Counted from the first letter of the stretch, positions 21,501 through 32,820 are shown. The stretch: 64,000 nucleotides of DNA from Euglena gracilis (GCA_039621445.1 CP154954.1:62888046-62952045); one strand, 5' to 3'. The notes: generated from the letters alone by a model not told the origin. A program made the numbers and translations.

Positions 21501-24118
21501 CTGGTGAAACTGTTGACCCTAACCACTGTGAACAGCCCAGAAGGAAAAAAATGACTAGGGAGCTCATTTCAAGCTGTCAACCCCTGTCACCCCGCCCAGA
21601 CAGGGAATTGTACACGGAATGTTCTTCATACGCTGGAGCAAGCCTGATTGCAGTGAATGCGGTTTTGCAAAAGCCATCTTTTTCCAAAATGATGTTGCCA
21701 AAAGGTCTTTGGTGGTGCCACCAGGCACTGGGCAGTCACAATCACCTGCCAAAACACCCCTCCACCAGTGCTCTCGGTTCTGGGAGGCGATTGGGATGGG
21801 TTCTGTGGAGTGTGGGGTGCCACCATTCTTTTTGATTCTTTCAGGGTCTGAAAATTTACTTGGCACTTGGGTCTGAAAATTTACTTGCCACACTGTACAT
21901 ACACCCATGCATGCATGCATGCATGCATACATACATACACACATACGTACATACATACAGACAGATATACATACATAACCCCCCACTTATAACCCCCCGG
22001 GTTTAAGATCTTGTTTGGTGGTCGGCCCGGGGGGGGGGGGGGGTTATAATGGGGTTATAAATCAAGGTTTAGTGTGTGACTGGGCGAGGTCCAAAAATGC
22101 CCCCTATTTTTGCACCGGTGGGGGTAAAACAATTTTATGGTTTTGGCCAAAACCTCAGAAGTTGGCATGCCCACCACATCTGGCTTTTTTTGGCACACCG
22201 TGTGGTTTTTTGCAAATATTTGCCACTTGCATCTTTATCATTTTTCCCTCTAGGGGAGGTATAAACCACGGTTTGGTGGTTGGGCCCAGGGGGGTTATAA
22301 ATGGGGGGGGGGGGGGGATAAGATGGCGGTTAATGGGGAGGCTTTTAATTGTTATCTGTTCCATACGGTTTGCCAGTTCCAATACCAGTCCTCTCCCTCT
22401 GCCATCCACCCCACCTCCCCCAAGCTTCGCATGTCCCCTCACAGGTCCGCGGCGGGTCCTCCGCCGCCTCCGCCGCCCATGCCGCGGCGCTCCACGTGCG
22501 GGATTGGCACTGCGGGTCCCAGGAGGTGGTCTCGATGGGCGTGTGGTCCGACGGCTCGCTGTACGGCATCCCGGAGGGCCTCGTCTTCTCCGTCCCCTGC
22601 CGGTGCGGCGTGCCGCGCTACCGGTGGCCGTGGAAGCAGTTCCCAGATGAGCTGCAGCCCCCGGGGGGGCAAGTGGCAATACAATTTTCGCAGCCCAGCG
22701 AGGTCGAGGTGGACCGAGGAAATTTTCGGTGTAAAGCACCGAAATTTTTTTAAAAAAGGGAAGTGGCCATTTTTGGTAATGTTTGGTTTTTTCACCTCAA
22801 AATTTGAGCTGAAACAATGCATCCCAGCTGGATTTGGGTGTTTTTGTCTGTTTTCCGGTCCCAGTCGGGTCCGGCCTAGCCACCTCCCTGGACCCCCACC
22901 CCCCCCGGGGGGGGGGGGGCAGCCAGCACCTTTGTCCGGCCGGCCAGTTGGGCCCCCCGGGGGGTCCATAAGAAATTCCCTGGGCCCTGGGTCGATTTGT
23001 TTTCGGTCGATTTGTCAGCACGGATGGCAGTGTTGCTCTGTTTTTTTCCTCTCTCTGCCACCCACAACGAAGCCTGAAGGCACATTCATTTGGGACCGTG
23101 TGCCTGAACAGCCAGTTGCATCCAGGGACATCGTTGCACAGGGTCGGGTTGGTTCCCCTCTTTATCTTTCTTGTGGCCTCACAACAAGGAGGCCAAATTC
23201 CTGTTTCTGCTGAATTGTGAAACCTAAAGCCCAATCGCAGGAAATGGCATCAAGGTACGTCTCAGTGCATGTTGATCACTTGTATAGAAAAGTGTTCATA
23301 GGGGTGGGGTGAAGAAGCATCCAAGAGAGGAGAGAATCGAGTATCCTTCTTGTGCAAACACACAAAAGTGAATCACAGGTTTTTGAAAACAAACCCAGCC
23401 AGAATTGCCAGCATGCCCCCTCTTTCAGATGCCTTGGGAAGGGCAAGTATGAAATTGTGTGCAGGGGCCTGTTCATTGTTTCCCTTTTGGTTTTTGGTCC
23501 ACCGCTTTTCCCTGAGACAAAAAAAGACGTGGTTTTCATTTTCTGACACTTTGTTGGTTCGTTCGGATCGTGTTGATGGTAGCGAGGGTGTTTTAGAAGA
23601 AAAAGAGATGGAGGCGTCACCTTTGACGTCTCACCATGTAAACATTGACGTCGCTTTTTCTGGAACCCAAAGTGACAAGCAGTTTCCAAGATTTAAGGCC
23701 TCAAACCAGTAGTTTTGTCTCCACCCAAGGTGGATTTTTTTCCCTTTTCTCCACAATCCATTTGTTTTGTTAACGAGGGTTCATAAATCGAATCCCTGGG
23801 GAGGCAACTGCCTTTCCACACCTGCCTCTGGTCACCGTGCACCTTTTGCAGTTTTTACGCAGTTTTTTTTTCATTTTTGAGTGGTTTGTACAGTTTGTTT
23901 GTTTTTTTTGCCAGTCTTTCACGCGTGTGGATGTTTCTTGCCCCCCCCTCCCTGTTGTGACGGGCCCTCCCCCTTCCGCGTCCATCCCCCCCTGAACGGG
24001 TCGCGTGGCCCCGCGCGGCGTGCCCATCGACGCGTTCTCGGCGGGCATGCTGCGGGCCACCGCGGAGGAGCTGCTGAAGGAGCGGCAGCTGGCGCTGGGC
24101 GAGGCCGCCAAGCTGTGA
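14637..24118 (+). CDS. MDH: malate dehydrogenase, cytosolic type
   Basis: It interconverts malate and oxaloacetate with NAD(H), probably in the cytosol since the ATG opens straight onto the fold. Exons: 14637-14731, 15145-15246, 15611-15695, 18587-18679, 18887-18978, 19548-19617, 20055-20142, 20662-20726, 22445-22640, 24000-24118 (TGA). The sum is 1005 nt, 334 aa, the usual length for cytosolic MDH. Visible motifs: dinucleotide loop [14 protein letters not shown] near the N-terminus, [23 protein letters not shown] (substrate arginines), [18 protein letters not shown] with the catalytic His, [18 protein letters not shown] and a C-terminal helix after [11 protein letters not shown]. Introns 2-8 are GT-AG. 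Introns 1 and 9 are not and fit the euglenid nonconventional pattern. The loop encoded around the last junction is longer than in typical MDH, so that junction is the least certain. Confidence 0.93.
14732..15144 (+). other. nonconventional intron 1 of malate dehydrogenase
   Basis: No GT-AG choice keeps the frame, because a TGA follows the nearest AG acceptor (CATACAG). Cutting five bases after CTG (15137-15139) and joining to GGTCC gives F-G-P-D-T-N-V-V, exactly what MDH needs at this loop. At the 5' end, positions +4 to +6 read CTG rather than CAG, so this end is degenerate. Confidence 0.6.
15248..15425. repeat. GT-rich microsatellite
   Basis: Imperfect GT and GTGGG units fill the start of MDH intron 2, immediately after the donor at 15247. 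Confidence 0.8.
16084..16417. mobile_element. hAT-like element with perfect 8-bp duplication
   Basis: The left end is CAGTCAATTGCTTAAGC; the right end read on the minus strand is CATACAATTTTTTACCG. The flanks are exactly CTCCAGGG at 16076-16083 and 16418-16425. The interior contains the phrase GTGACTGACTGG twice, the hairpin CCGGCGCTGAAGGCGCCGG and complementary G/C tracts. Relatives lie at 28733, 30073, 41626 and 54102. It is inside MDH intron 3. Confidence 0.9.
16889..17233. mobile_element. TA-flanked inverted-repeat element
   Basis: The ends are inverted: CCTCCCCCCCC followed within ten bases by GCCCAATGAAC, at both sides, each bordered outside by TA (16887-16888 and 17234-17235). Internal arms repeat TTCGGACCGTCTA. 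A solo end of the same family lies at 33906-33951. It is in MDH intron 3. TA duplication is typical of Tc1/mariner-type insertion. Confidence 0.7.
17878..18260. repeat. GGCGATGC palindromic cluster and TGGCCATTTTT simple repeat
   Basis: At 17878-17955 the words GGCGATGC and GCATCGCC alternate. After it, to about 18260, runs a degenerate short-period repeat of TTTTGGCCATTTTT. The reverse complement of the latter fills 39730-40050. It is inside MDH intron 3. Confidence 0.75.
18344..18550. repeat. compound trinucleotide microsatellite
   Basis: Runs of ATC, ACC, about 15 AGC units, ATC again and finally AC lie directly before MDH exon 4 (18587). The poly-Asp, poly-Ala and poly-Ser frames on both strands are artefacts of the array. 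Confidence 0.95.
19856..20000. repeat. CA/CCCA/ATAC microsatellite
   Basis: Mixed dinucleotide and tetranucleotide units end about 55 bp before MDH exon 7. Confidence 0.9.
20819..21189. repeat. (CATA)n microsatellite
   Basis: About 370 bp of CATA units with a few TGCA variants, continued at 21896-21977 on the other side of a transposon insertion. It is in MDH intron 8. Confidence 0.95.
21190..21895. mobile_element. Tc1/mariner-like fold-back element
   Basis: Inverted arms of about 170-185 bp (21190-21361 and 21713-21895) begin CAGTGTGGCAAGTAAATT on each strand. Each end is bordered by TA (21188-21189, 21896-21897), and the element splits a CATA microsatellite. CAGTG ends, a repeated subterminal CAAGTAAATT.TCAGACC motif and TA duplication point to the Tc1/mariner superfamily. 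The 350-bp centre has no transposase. Confidence 0.85.
21978..22318. mobile_element. TA-flanked element with TTATAACCCCCC termini
   Basis: The left end reads ACCCCCCACTTATAACCCCC; the right end is its inverted counterpart with a longer G-run and ATTTATAACCCCCC. Both ends border TA (21976-21977, 22319-22320). It lies in MDH intron 8 about 125 bp before exon 9. Confidence 0.7.
22641..23999 (+). other. nonconventional intron 9 of malate dehydrogenase
   Basis: No AG acceptor leads into the last exon, whose frame is closed by a TGA just upstream. Starting three bases before CAG (22644-22646) and ending five bases after CTG (23992-23994) keeps phase and brings the protein to 334 aa. Direct repeats at the ends are no longer visible. 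A GT donor at 22624 combined with the same 3' end would also keep phase if the 3' cut moved by one base, so a mixed intron is possible. Confidence 0.55.
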
Positions 24119-26016
24119 CACGCCGCGCTGCCGTCCCCGCGCGGGCGGGTCCCCGCGCGGGCGGGTCCCCGCGTTGCGGGGCCCGGGCGTGGGTCCCCCG
24201 TCAAGAGGTGCCGGGTCAGTCAGGGAGACACGGACCTACACAACACACATTTCACGCACACCCACCCACCCACACCCACCCACACACCCACACACACATG
24301 AACACACACACCCATCCACCCACACCCACCCACACACCCACACACACACACATGAACACACACACCCATCCACCCACACACACCCACCCACCCACCCACA
24401 CCCACACACACACTCATACACACACCCACCCACACCCACCCACACCCACACACGCCCGCACACACACAAAACACACACACACACACACATCAGCACACAC
24501 CACCCACCCACCCACCCACCCATCCACCCACCCACACACACACACACACATACACGTGGCACAAGGCCCCTGCTCTTCCTCTCCTGGGTTGGTGGGGGGA
24601 CACGATGCTAACCGTTTTGTTTCTTCCCATCTGTGGCATCTGGGGGACAGTGCTTATCCTGCCTGAGAAAAACATCTGCTGCAAAAAGCCCGGAAGTCCA
24701 TCTCCCTGGCAGAGGGTCTCTTGGGAAGCCTCCTGCTTGCCGGGGTGCTGCGCTGCACTGTCAGGCCTGCTTAGTGACAAACAACGCTGTGCGAAAAACC
24801 TATCGCATTCCCCAAAGCAGTGCCTTACTGCACATAAAAGAGACCTGCCTCCAACAGGGCTGCTCACACCGCCTTCTTGAGCAGCAGGGGAAGTGCATTT
24901 GTATTTTTCTTATTGTTCTTGTTTTTTTCCGGTTTTTGGCAAGATTGGGGGGTTTTTCTTTTCTTTTGGTTCTTTGTTTTCATTCTGCTGGGAAATTTGA
25001 TTCAGAAATTCTTGCATTTTAAACCAGATTTCTCTTTGTGTCCACACTTATTGACAATTGGGTTTTTTTTTTACTTTACAGTTTTGTGAATTTATTTATT
25101 TGTTTATTTATGTTTCTGTATTTGTTTATTCATTGTTTGTTTTGTTTTATTTATTTTATTTAATTATATCAACACATTGGCCAGCAAGTTAAGCACCCAT
25201 GAATTCCAACCAAGGGGATGTTGTTCAAACTGTTGCTTGGACATCCAAGTGGCCACCGTTCAGATTTTGAGTTGGCATTCAACAGAAAGTTTTTTGTATT
25301 ACCTTTTATTTGATAACGTTGTCTGTTTGTATTAATAAATTATTTAGTTCAACTTTACATGCCCCAGTGGCTCGGTGATGGCTGCATATCAGCATAGTTT
25401 ATAAAAAAATGGCAGGGACCCCTTTTCACCGTTTGGGGCTTGGGATCCTCCAAGTTCATTCCAGATTTGAGAACTCTGAAGGTTTATATTGATTCTGCAT
25501 GGAATTTCTCAGGAAAAATGTTTTCAAAGATATTTTTGACCAGTCTTCCCATTGTCTTTGAGCGGGCTAACAGGATTTTCATTGTCATTTTCAGGAATAG
25601 GCAATATCTCAATGTTTCTCCCAGCAGATTTTTTTCCCATCAGCAGTACCTCGGGTCTTGACTCGGGTGTTTCCCCACTATTCCAAAGAGGTCATGCCCC
25701 AGAGTCAATTGCAAAAAAAAAGTGAACGGCATATGTTCCGGAAAAGAGTGGCCCTCATCCCTCCCCGTTCCGCCTTGCACCGTCTTCTGTCCTCCCAAGC
25801 GAACTGGAGCGACATCATTGATGCCAAGCATATCTTTGCTTCCAATTTTACAATACCTCAACACAAGGCTGTTTGCTTTGGGGGGGAGATGGGAGGTTCA
25901 AAGTTATTGAACGCCACCAGGGATTTTCCTGAGGCAATTAACCCCCCAAACTCCCTCAAACATGAGAGTCCCCTGGGGCTGTGATTTTTGACGATTAAGG
26001 TTGAACTCTCCTGTAG
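24119..26016. other. spacer downstream of malate dehydrogenase
   Basis: No convincing exon is seen. It starts with GCGCGGGCGGGTCCC repeated in tandem after the stop (24137-24170). A CACA/CCCA microsatellite (24239-24555) and AT-rich, T-rich DNA (24890-25360) follow. Open frames at 24600-24880 and 25658-25984 are unassigned. Confidence 0.5.
24239..24555. repeat. CACA/CCCA microsatellite
   Basis: About 315 bp of imperfect CA and CCCA units begin 120 bp after the MDH stop codon. Confidence 0.95.
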
Positions 26017-27693
26017 GAAGCGTGGATAGGCGCCGTGCGAGCGGCTCGAGACAGAAAATCCCGGAAACGTATCGTTTTGTGACAGTTTTAGGTTATGATT
26101 TTGACACTTTTGGTTCTAAACCTGGTGACAAGCTGGAACTTTGATTGAAATGGTGAAATTTGGGCTGAATGATGGCAGAATTGTATAAGGAAGCTTTTGG
26201 TTGCATCAGTTGCAACCAAAAGCGTTGCGTAGGTTTTCGTTTTCTTTCCCAAATATGAAGCCCGCCTTAATATGAAGAACCCCCTGAGGGTCTTGAAATC
26301 CCGCCCAAGTATGATCCGGGGTGTTTTTATATTGGGGGTGTGTTATTATCTTGAGGATATTTTTGGAAGGGAAAGCTGGGGACGCAGATCTGTGGAAGGG
26401 CCAAACAAAATGATGACTGAACTGCGAAAACAAAGTCCAGCCTTGCCAAAAAATTACTTTGCGATGCCAGGACAGATGACGGTAACTGTACCCGTGCCTT
26501 TCTGTTGCTTTACCCACTTTGCGTCGTCAGCGCTGCCCGAAAGGCTCCCCAGGGTCACGTTTCATTTGGGGGGGGATAGACCCCCCCCCCACCCCCATCC
26601 TGGTGGGCGGGTGGGGGGGGGGGGTCCGACCACCCCCTCCGCCCCCCCCCCCCAGGCCTTCCTGTACTTCCGGGGGGCGCCGATTTTTTAGGTCAAAAGT
26701 TTCCTTCGGCCTTCAGTCTTTGCGAGTGCTGTGGTGGATGGGGGGTCGACCCCCCCCCAAGCCTTCCCATACAGCCCTGCCCTGGCCCCCTGGGGGGGGG
26801 GGCCTCTTCTGGGGTCAATTCTGGGTCCAATTTTCTTTTGGCTTTTTGCGCTGAAAATAGAGGAAACCCCACCTCTGGGGGACACAATCGGCGACCCCCC
26901 CCCCAGAGGGGAAGGGTGGGGCTGGACCCACCCACCCACCCACCCCCTTCCCCCCCACCAAACTTTAAAAAAAAATCTCTGGTTGGGAACTCTCCAAATT
27001 GGACCAGCTCTGCGTCTAGTGCGTGCGTGTTCAAAGCAACACCCGGCAAGGAGAGAAGTATTATTGGCGCCCTTGGGACCTTTTTGAACCTTTTTGGGGG
27101 TTTTTTGGGTTTGGACAGTTGAATCCTAGGGGCTCACCTGCCGAAGGGCATCAACCTCACATGAATTTGTGTCACTCGTACTATGTAGATGCCTGGCTGG
27201 GAGAGTGCTGGTGGCAGTCGGCAGGGTAAATCCTCCCAACGGGCCTTTTTTTTTTGGTGACCCGGCCTTTGTGTGGCACCGGTATTGAAACCCTTTCTGG
27301 CAGTTTTAACCCCAGGTCCCAAAAATTGGATTTTGATGCTGAACGTTGCCGCCTATATGCCAAGAAGGGTTGGCCGCACTATCAGGTTGGCACGCACACA
27401 CATCATGCAACACGCAAACAACACACGACAAACAACACAACACAACACAACACACACAACACAACGCAACGCAACACAACATAACGCAACACACCCGCAA
27501 CACACCCACGACACAACGCAACGCAACACAGCACAACACACACACACAGGATGCGGCGCCTCCATGCCGGAAGCTCTGCCCGGGCGGCTGCGCCGCCTCA
27601 TCCAGGCGCTGGCATTGGAACCCAGCCAGGTCGCCCAGCAGGCTGGGGTCTGCCTCGTGCCCAGAGGACCGCACGATGCTTGTGTGTGTGTGT

Positions 27694-27728
<35 letters not shown>

Positions 27729-27783
27729 TGTGCGTGTGCGTGTGCGTGTGCGTGTGCGTGTGCGTGTGCGTGTGCGTGTGCGT

Positions 27784-27878
<95 letters not shown>

Positions 27879-29726
27879 CTGTTTTCCAGTTAGGGGGGGG
27901 TCGGTCACATAAGCCACTTAGGCCAAAATGGCTTTCCGGCCATTTTATTGAGAAATTCCAGTGTTTTGCCACCAAGTTGGCTATTTTCCATCTTTTCTGG
28001 TCCAGCTGTACTAGAACCCCCGATACCCTATGAGTGGTGGGGCGGGGAGTCATCCCCACCCCCCACCCCATCCTGGTGGGTAGGGGGTGCGACCAAACCC
28101 CTCCATCAGGCCCTCCCATATTTCTGGGTATACATTTTTTATGTCAAATTTTCTTTTGGATCCAAAGGAGTTTTTCTTTGCGCAGTGGGGGGGTAGGTTG
28201 GTGCAGGGGGGGTAAGCAAGCAGATTTTGTGCTTTTTTGCATTTTTTTTATTCAAACAATAGCTGTGTTTTTGCTAGTGTTTTTTTGTTTTTTTGTGTTG
28301 TTTTTCCCGGCAATTTTTCAATTTCTGCTGGATTAATTTTTTTATTTTAAAGATTTCCCCATTTTGTCCCCTATTTTCTCCTCAGACCAAAATTTTTGTA
28401 AGTTTTGTAATTCTTGCATTTTTGGACAACAAATTTCATACTTTTGATTTAAATAAAAAAATTTCCCCTGCGGAGGTGTTTTTCTAAGTCCTCTCCAGCA
28501 GAAAATGTACATCCAGGTGAGCTCCTGAAGGATTTTGCATGCAACTTGCGTTTTGGGGGCCGGGTTTGTTTGTGTTTCTTTGATTTTTTGTGTTTTTTGT
28601 GTCGCATTTTTCGAGGGTCCATGTTGCATCCCCTGTGTGGGTGGGTGGGTGGAAGATCGAACCCCCAACCTCCCAACCATCAAGCCTTCCAACTTACAAC
28701 CTGCCCCTGGGGGTGGGGTCCGCAACCCGGACCGTACCATTGCTTAAGGTGTGTCTGCCCCCCCCCCCACCTCTGGGATCCCACCGACTTTTTTTTTCGG
28801 AGTGACTGACTGTTTTGTTTTGTTTTTGTTTTTTGGCTCCAGACGCCCCCCCCCCCCCCGGGGATGGGGTCGGCCAGGGTTTGGGTTTTTTTTGGGCCAA
28901 AGTCCATCTGTTTTGAGCAATTTTTGGCCACGTGGCCAAAGTGACCGACCCTCCCGGGGGGGGGGGAGTGGGTGACTGGTTTTTTTGAAAGTGGAAAGTC
29001 GCCCCCCCCCCCTAGGGCCGGAAAGCAAACCCGGACAATTTCCAGCATGCAGCGTTCTAACCCTGACCTGTGCGCGCATCCTGTTCCCTGAGGCGAAGGT
29101 CATCAATGGATCCTCTGCCTTTGACTCTGAAAAAGGCTCTTGCAGACCCTGAGAACCGGCGGAAAAGCACCCAAAGCAGGTGAGGCGCTGCTGGGCCATT
29201 TTTGGGGGGGTTCCCAAGGGGAACCGCCTCGTGACTCCCTGCACGTCCAAAGGTGACGGGCTGCGTATAGTGCATATGTACAAAGAGTGTAGGTGATTGG
29301 CTTCGCGGTCAGCAAGGTCAGAGGGACAATGCGCAAGAGTCGTCTTCAACTTATGAGCAGGGTGAGCTGTGCATCCAGGTCTTATTCCACCCCCCGCTCA
29401 GGGACGCTTTTTGTGCCCCTGCAGAAGATGGCGCTTCTGATGGAAAGGTCATGGGTATCTGTATGAAACAGATGATGCCAAGTAAATGCAGGGGCGAAAA
29501 GCCAAAGACAGGAGGGTGACATGAACTGGTCTGGTTACTTGATTTTATCATTCTGCGGATATTCTGGTTCGTGGTAAACCAAAATAAAGCGCAATATCCC
29601 CCCCGTGCCTTTGATAAACCCTTTTTCCTCATCATTTATTTCCCGTTGCACCATGCCATCACTGGATATGTGGCAGGACGGCAAAGTCTACCAATATGTG
29701 GCTGGTGTGACATCGGTGGCCACACA

Positions 29727-29758
<32 letters not shown>

Positions 29759-29968
29759 TGCACGCACGCACGCACGCACGCATGCACGCACGCACGCACA
29801 CATGCAAAATTGTGCCATCGTCCCCCCCCCCCCGCCACACCCCCAACCCCGTCTCATTGCAACTCACCATGTGGTGCCTGAATGCTGAGGCTACGCTGAT
29901 CCAGGCTGCGGCTCGCTGCTGCCTGGCGCTGCGCCGGGCACAGGCCCGACGCGAGGCCGCACTGCCAG
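26017..29968 (+). CDS. fragmentary PH/WW/IQ-like gene
   Basis: Only part of the gene model is resolved. Exon 26017-26068 (GT-AG) encodes EAWIGAVRAARDRKSRK, like the last helix of a PH domain. Exons 27189-27225 and 27316-27385 join in phase (DAWLGECWWQSAG, then SQKLDFDAERCRLYAKKGW). An exon near 27550-27680 has a frame reading MPEALPGRLRRLIQALALEP, but its phase to the previous exon is unresolved. A segment at 29653-29692 (MWQDGKVYQYVAG) resembles half a WW domain. The exon at 29890-29968 carries an IQ motif (ATLIQAAARCCLALRRAQ), a calmodulin-type binding helix. Whether these belong to one gene is inferred from order and strand. Two hAT-like elements lie in or beside it. Confidence 0.45.
27396..27548. 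repeat. ACACAA/ACGCAAC microsatellite
   Basis: Imperfect CA-rich units fill the intron between 27385 and about 27549 and run to the acceptor. Confidence 0.9.
27680..27875. repeat. (TG)n with (TGCG)n core
   Basis: About 195 bp: TG units, then TGCGTG units, then TG again. They begin at the apparent donor of the exon at 27550. Confidence 0.95.
28240..28516. repeat. T-rich repeat paired with 56450-56780
   Basis: The end of this stretch (CTAAGTCCTCTCCAGCAG) nearly matches 56755-56772, and the T-rich DNA before each copy shares several phrases (TTTCTGCTG, CAACAAATT). It looks like a diverged dispersed repeat about 280 bp long. Confidence 0.5.
28733..29028. mobile_element. hAT-like element with perfect 8-bp duplication
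   Basis: It begins CGTACCATTGCTTAAGG and ends with the complement of TTGCTTTCCGG. The flanks are ACCCGGAC at 28725-28732 and 29029-29036. The right end appears a few bases short compared with relatives. The interior has the GACTGACTG phrase and facing C/G tracts. Confidence 0.75.
29722..29806. repeat. (CACG)n microsatellite
   Basis: About 85 bp of CACG units with two CATG variants. Confidence 0.95.
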
Positions 29969-30072
29969 GCCGTTGTAAACTCATTGTCGTCGAACCACCT
30001 TCGCTTTTCTGCATCACACGAAGGAAATTTTACTGAAAAAAAGGTGAAAACATGCAATTTCTGGGTCCTGAA

Positions 30073-30398
30073 CATGCCATTGCTTAAGGTGTGTCTCACC
30101 CCTGGGAGCGGGGGGTGACTGACTGGTTTTTGATTTATTTTGGAGTGACTGACTGGTTTTTGGCTCCAGACCCACCTGGGGGTGGCGTCGGCAAGGATTG
30201 GCTGAAAGTGGCCACCACCAAGTGGTCGCCGGAAAATATTTTTTTTGCATTTTTGACCAAAATCCTTTGATTTTCGCCATTTTCGGCCCAGTAGCCAAAG
30301 TGAGGGGGGTTGGGAAGCGGGTAAAGTGACTAACTGGTTTTTTGAAAATGGAAACCCGCCCTTCCCCCCCCCCCCGAGGGTCCGTAAGCAATGGTATG
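30073..30398. mobile_element. hAT-like element
   Basis: The ends CATGCCATTGCTTAAGG and CATACCATTGCTTACGG are inverted repeats. The flanks GTCCTGAA (30065-30072) and GACCTGGA (30399-30406) match at six of eight positions, consistent with an old 8-bp duplication. Its interior is like the elements at 16084 and 54102. Confidence 0.75.
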
Positions 30399-30496
30399 GA
30401 CCTGGACATTTTGTGGTGCATGCATCGAAGAAGTTTGTGTGTGTATTCAGTGATATTGCACGTGATGAGTAAACAATTGTTGATGAAAATGACATG

Positions 30497-30652
30497 CATA
30501 CATACATATATATACATATACATGCATACATGCAAAATGACATGCATACATACATACATACATGCATACATACATGCATACATACATGCATACATGCAAA
30601 ATGACATGCATACATACATACATATACATACATACATGTATGCATGCATAAT
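30497..30652. repeat. CATA/CATG microsatellite
   Basis: CATA units are interrupted three times by CATGCAAAATGA. Confidence 0.9.
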
Positions 30653-30673
30653 AAAGGACCGCTCAGTATGAGC

Positions 30674-32620
30674 GGTCTGTCTGCAGCAGAAGAATGCTGC
30701 CCGTCCAATGCTGTTGCGCGCGTCGTCCATGAAAGCGGAGCGGTCCAGCAGCAGATGGTGTTGCCCCATCTACAGCATGGTGCAGGCCGCCCACCGTTGT
30801 GCTCCTGACCCCGACCCCTTGGATCTGGATCGGTCAATCTGCCCTTACCCTGCCCTTGCCCTTACCCAAAATGCAAACCTGGCTGTGGCTTTCAGTTCTT
30901 TCTATGTTTGGAGCTCTTCGTCCAAACCTAACCCTCTGACAGAATCAAGGCTGTTTTCACCACCACTCCCACCTTGTTATCCCTGGAGCGCTGCAGTGCC
31001 GTGCCCCGTGTGCTACGCTGGGGATGTGCGGCTCCGTGGTGGGGGTGTTCAACGTCGACTGGTCGGTGCAGGGCTGAGTGTCGGAGTACGGGAGGGACTG
31101 AGGGATGTCGGGGGGCCACAGGTGGGCTCCCCAAGAGAACCCTTGGGGGTTTTTTGCCTGGGATAAACGTGCAGGTGAATACCCGGAATTTTGGGGACGT
31201 GGCTGTGACTGGCGGCCACAGCTGCAACCAGTGGCGGAAAAAATCTCTTGTTTCGGGAATGAGAAACTGGGACCAGCTCTGTCACAATCAATCAATCAAT
31301 CAATCAGGTGGCTAAAAATACTGGAGCTGCAGCTGGCCATGGCTAGTGGTCTACTTGCCATGCTTCTTCTGCCTAAATTCGATGGCATGACCCACCCCAC
31401 GGACCCCCAAAACCATTGAACTTGCCCCAAGCGAAATCACTGGCAGTCTTTTTGGTCCCTGCTTGCTACATACAACAGCATTTGTCAGTTACTGGCAACC
31501 ATTTCATGAGCGGTGTAATTCTTTTTTTTTCTCCTGCACGTGTTTCCAGCCAACCCTGTTGTCAACCGCCCAGTTGCATTATCCAGCCGGGAGACCAGGG
31601 GTTTGACTCACCCTGATGGGTGGTTTGTCTGAAGGTGGGTCGGCAAAGGCGGGTCACCTCTTCCGGCCCCAAATCCCAGGCAATGTCTCTGTAAAGCCTC
31701 TCCGTGCTTCCCCACTCCATCAATCCAAGCATCTCGAGGGGTGACAGTGCGAATTAAAGAAACGCTGGGCTTCTTTTTTTTTGAAGGTTTGTCGCTGCGC
31801 AAATATTTCACCATGTGAACAACCAACCCCTGTGCACATGTGGAACGGGCCACTTCAGAACAGGGCGGTGCTTAAGGGATGGGATTTAAGTCCTTTAAGG
31901 ACTTTCTGTTAAGGATCGCCCTTTAAGGACCATTTTTTTGACAATTTTGGCAATTTGGGTTTACGTTGCTGGTGTCCACCCTCCCCACTCCTGGACCAGA
32001 GGGGGGGGGGTCCGGGGAAGGGCAGGGCAGAACGGGAATCGGCCAAACAGCCAGGGTGGTGGGGGGGGGGGGGTTGACCCCCCACCACCCTCTTCCCGTA
32101 TTTCCACGGTGCCAAAGGCGCTGGGTGTTTTTTTGACCCATTTTGGGACCCATATGGGAGGTCACTCCCAAAACCGCCCTTACACCTAAAGGCCGGCAAA
32201 CGCCCGGTCTGGGGCTCGAACAGGGTCAAAAATTGAAAGATCGGAAAATGTTTTTTTTTGGCGCTTTGCGTGGATGGGTGGTGGTTCAAGGATGCAGAAA
32301 TCCCTTTTTCCCCCAAAAAGTCAACCCTTTTTCGCCAAAGCATGGCAAAAAGGGGTTGGCTTTTTGAGGGAAAGCCTTTTGGGGGGCCATTTTTCCTGTG
32401 GAGTTTTTTATTGAATGTGCTGGGATGGGTTTTTTTTGTTGTTGCTTCAGGACCGCCCTGCTTGAGAAGCCTGGTCTGGCCCTCGCACAGCTTTTGGTAC
32501 CGCCGAAACCCCCTGCCCTCGGCCCTGCTCGCGCACCTATCACAGATGATGAAGGACATGGGGGCCAGCCTAGGGATTCGGGGGCTGCCTGGCGTTGGCC
32601 TTTTTCCTTTGTCCCTTTAA
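30674..32620 (+). other. stretch with unassigned exon-like frames
   Basis: Several open frames follow plausible AG acceptors: about 30676-30808 (TGA), 30976-31075 (ending VVGVFNVDWSVQG) and 32455-32620 (LLAHLSQMMKDMGASLG then TAA). None is recognised and their phases do not join convincingly. A G/C-tract repeat like that at 1-300 fills 31990-32110. Confidence 0.3.
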
Positions 32621-32689
32621 GAAGAGGAGCAGTGAATGCTCTCTTTTCGCCCAAAAAAAACTGTTCTTTCGTGTTGGAAGGATTGCAAT

Positions 32690-32820
32690 CAGGGGGTTTT
32701 TTTTTAGTCCTGGACCCCCCCCCCCCCCCCCGGGGGGGGTAGGGTGCCCCGGGGGGCCCACCCCAGAGGGTGGGTGGGTGTGCCGACCCCCTCCCCCCCC
32801 CGGTCTTTTAAAAAACCCCG
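32690..32820. mobile_element. 131-bp hAT-like miniature element
   Basis: The left end CAGGGGGTTTTTTTTTAGTC and the minus-strand right end CGGGGTTTTTTAAAAGACC are inverted. The flanks are ATTGCAAT (32682-32689) and ATTGCGAT (32821-32828). It is of the same family as 3461-3707. Confidence 0.75.

Noticed and set aside
28502-28516. 15-nt micro-exon between CCAGCAG and GTGAGC
   Set aside because: The same AG context recurs in the paired repeat at 56772, so it is better explained as part of a dispersed repeat.
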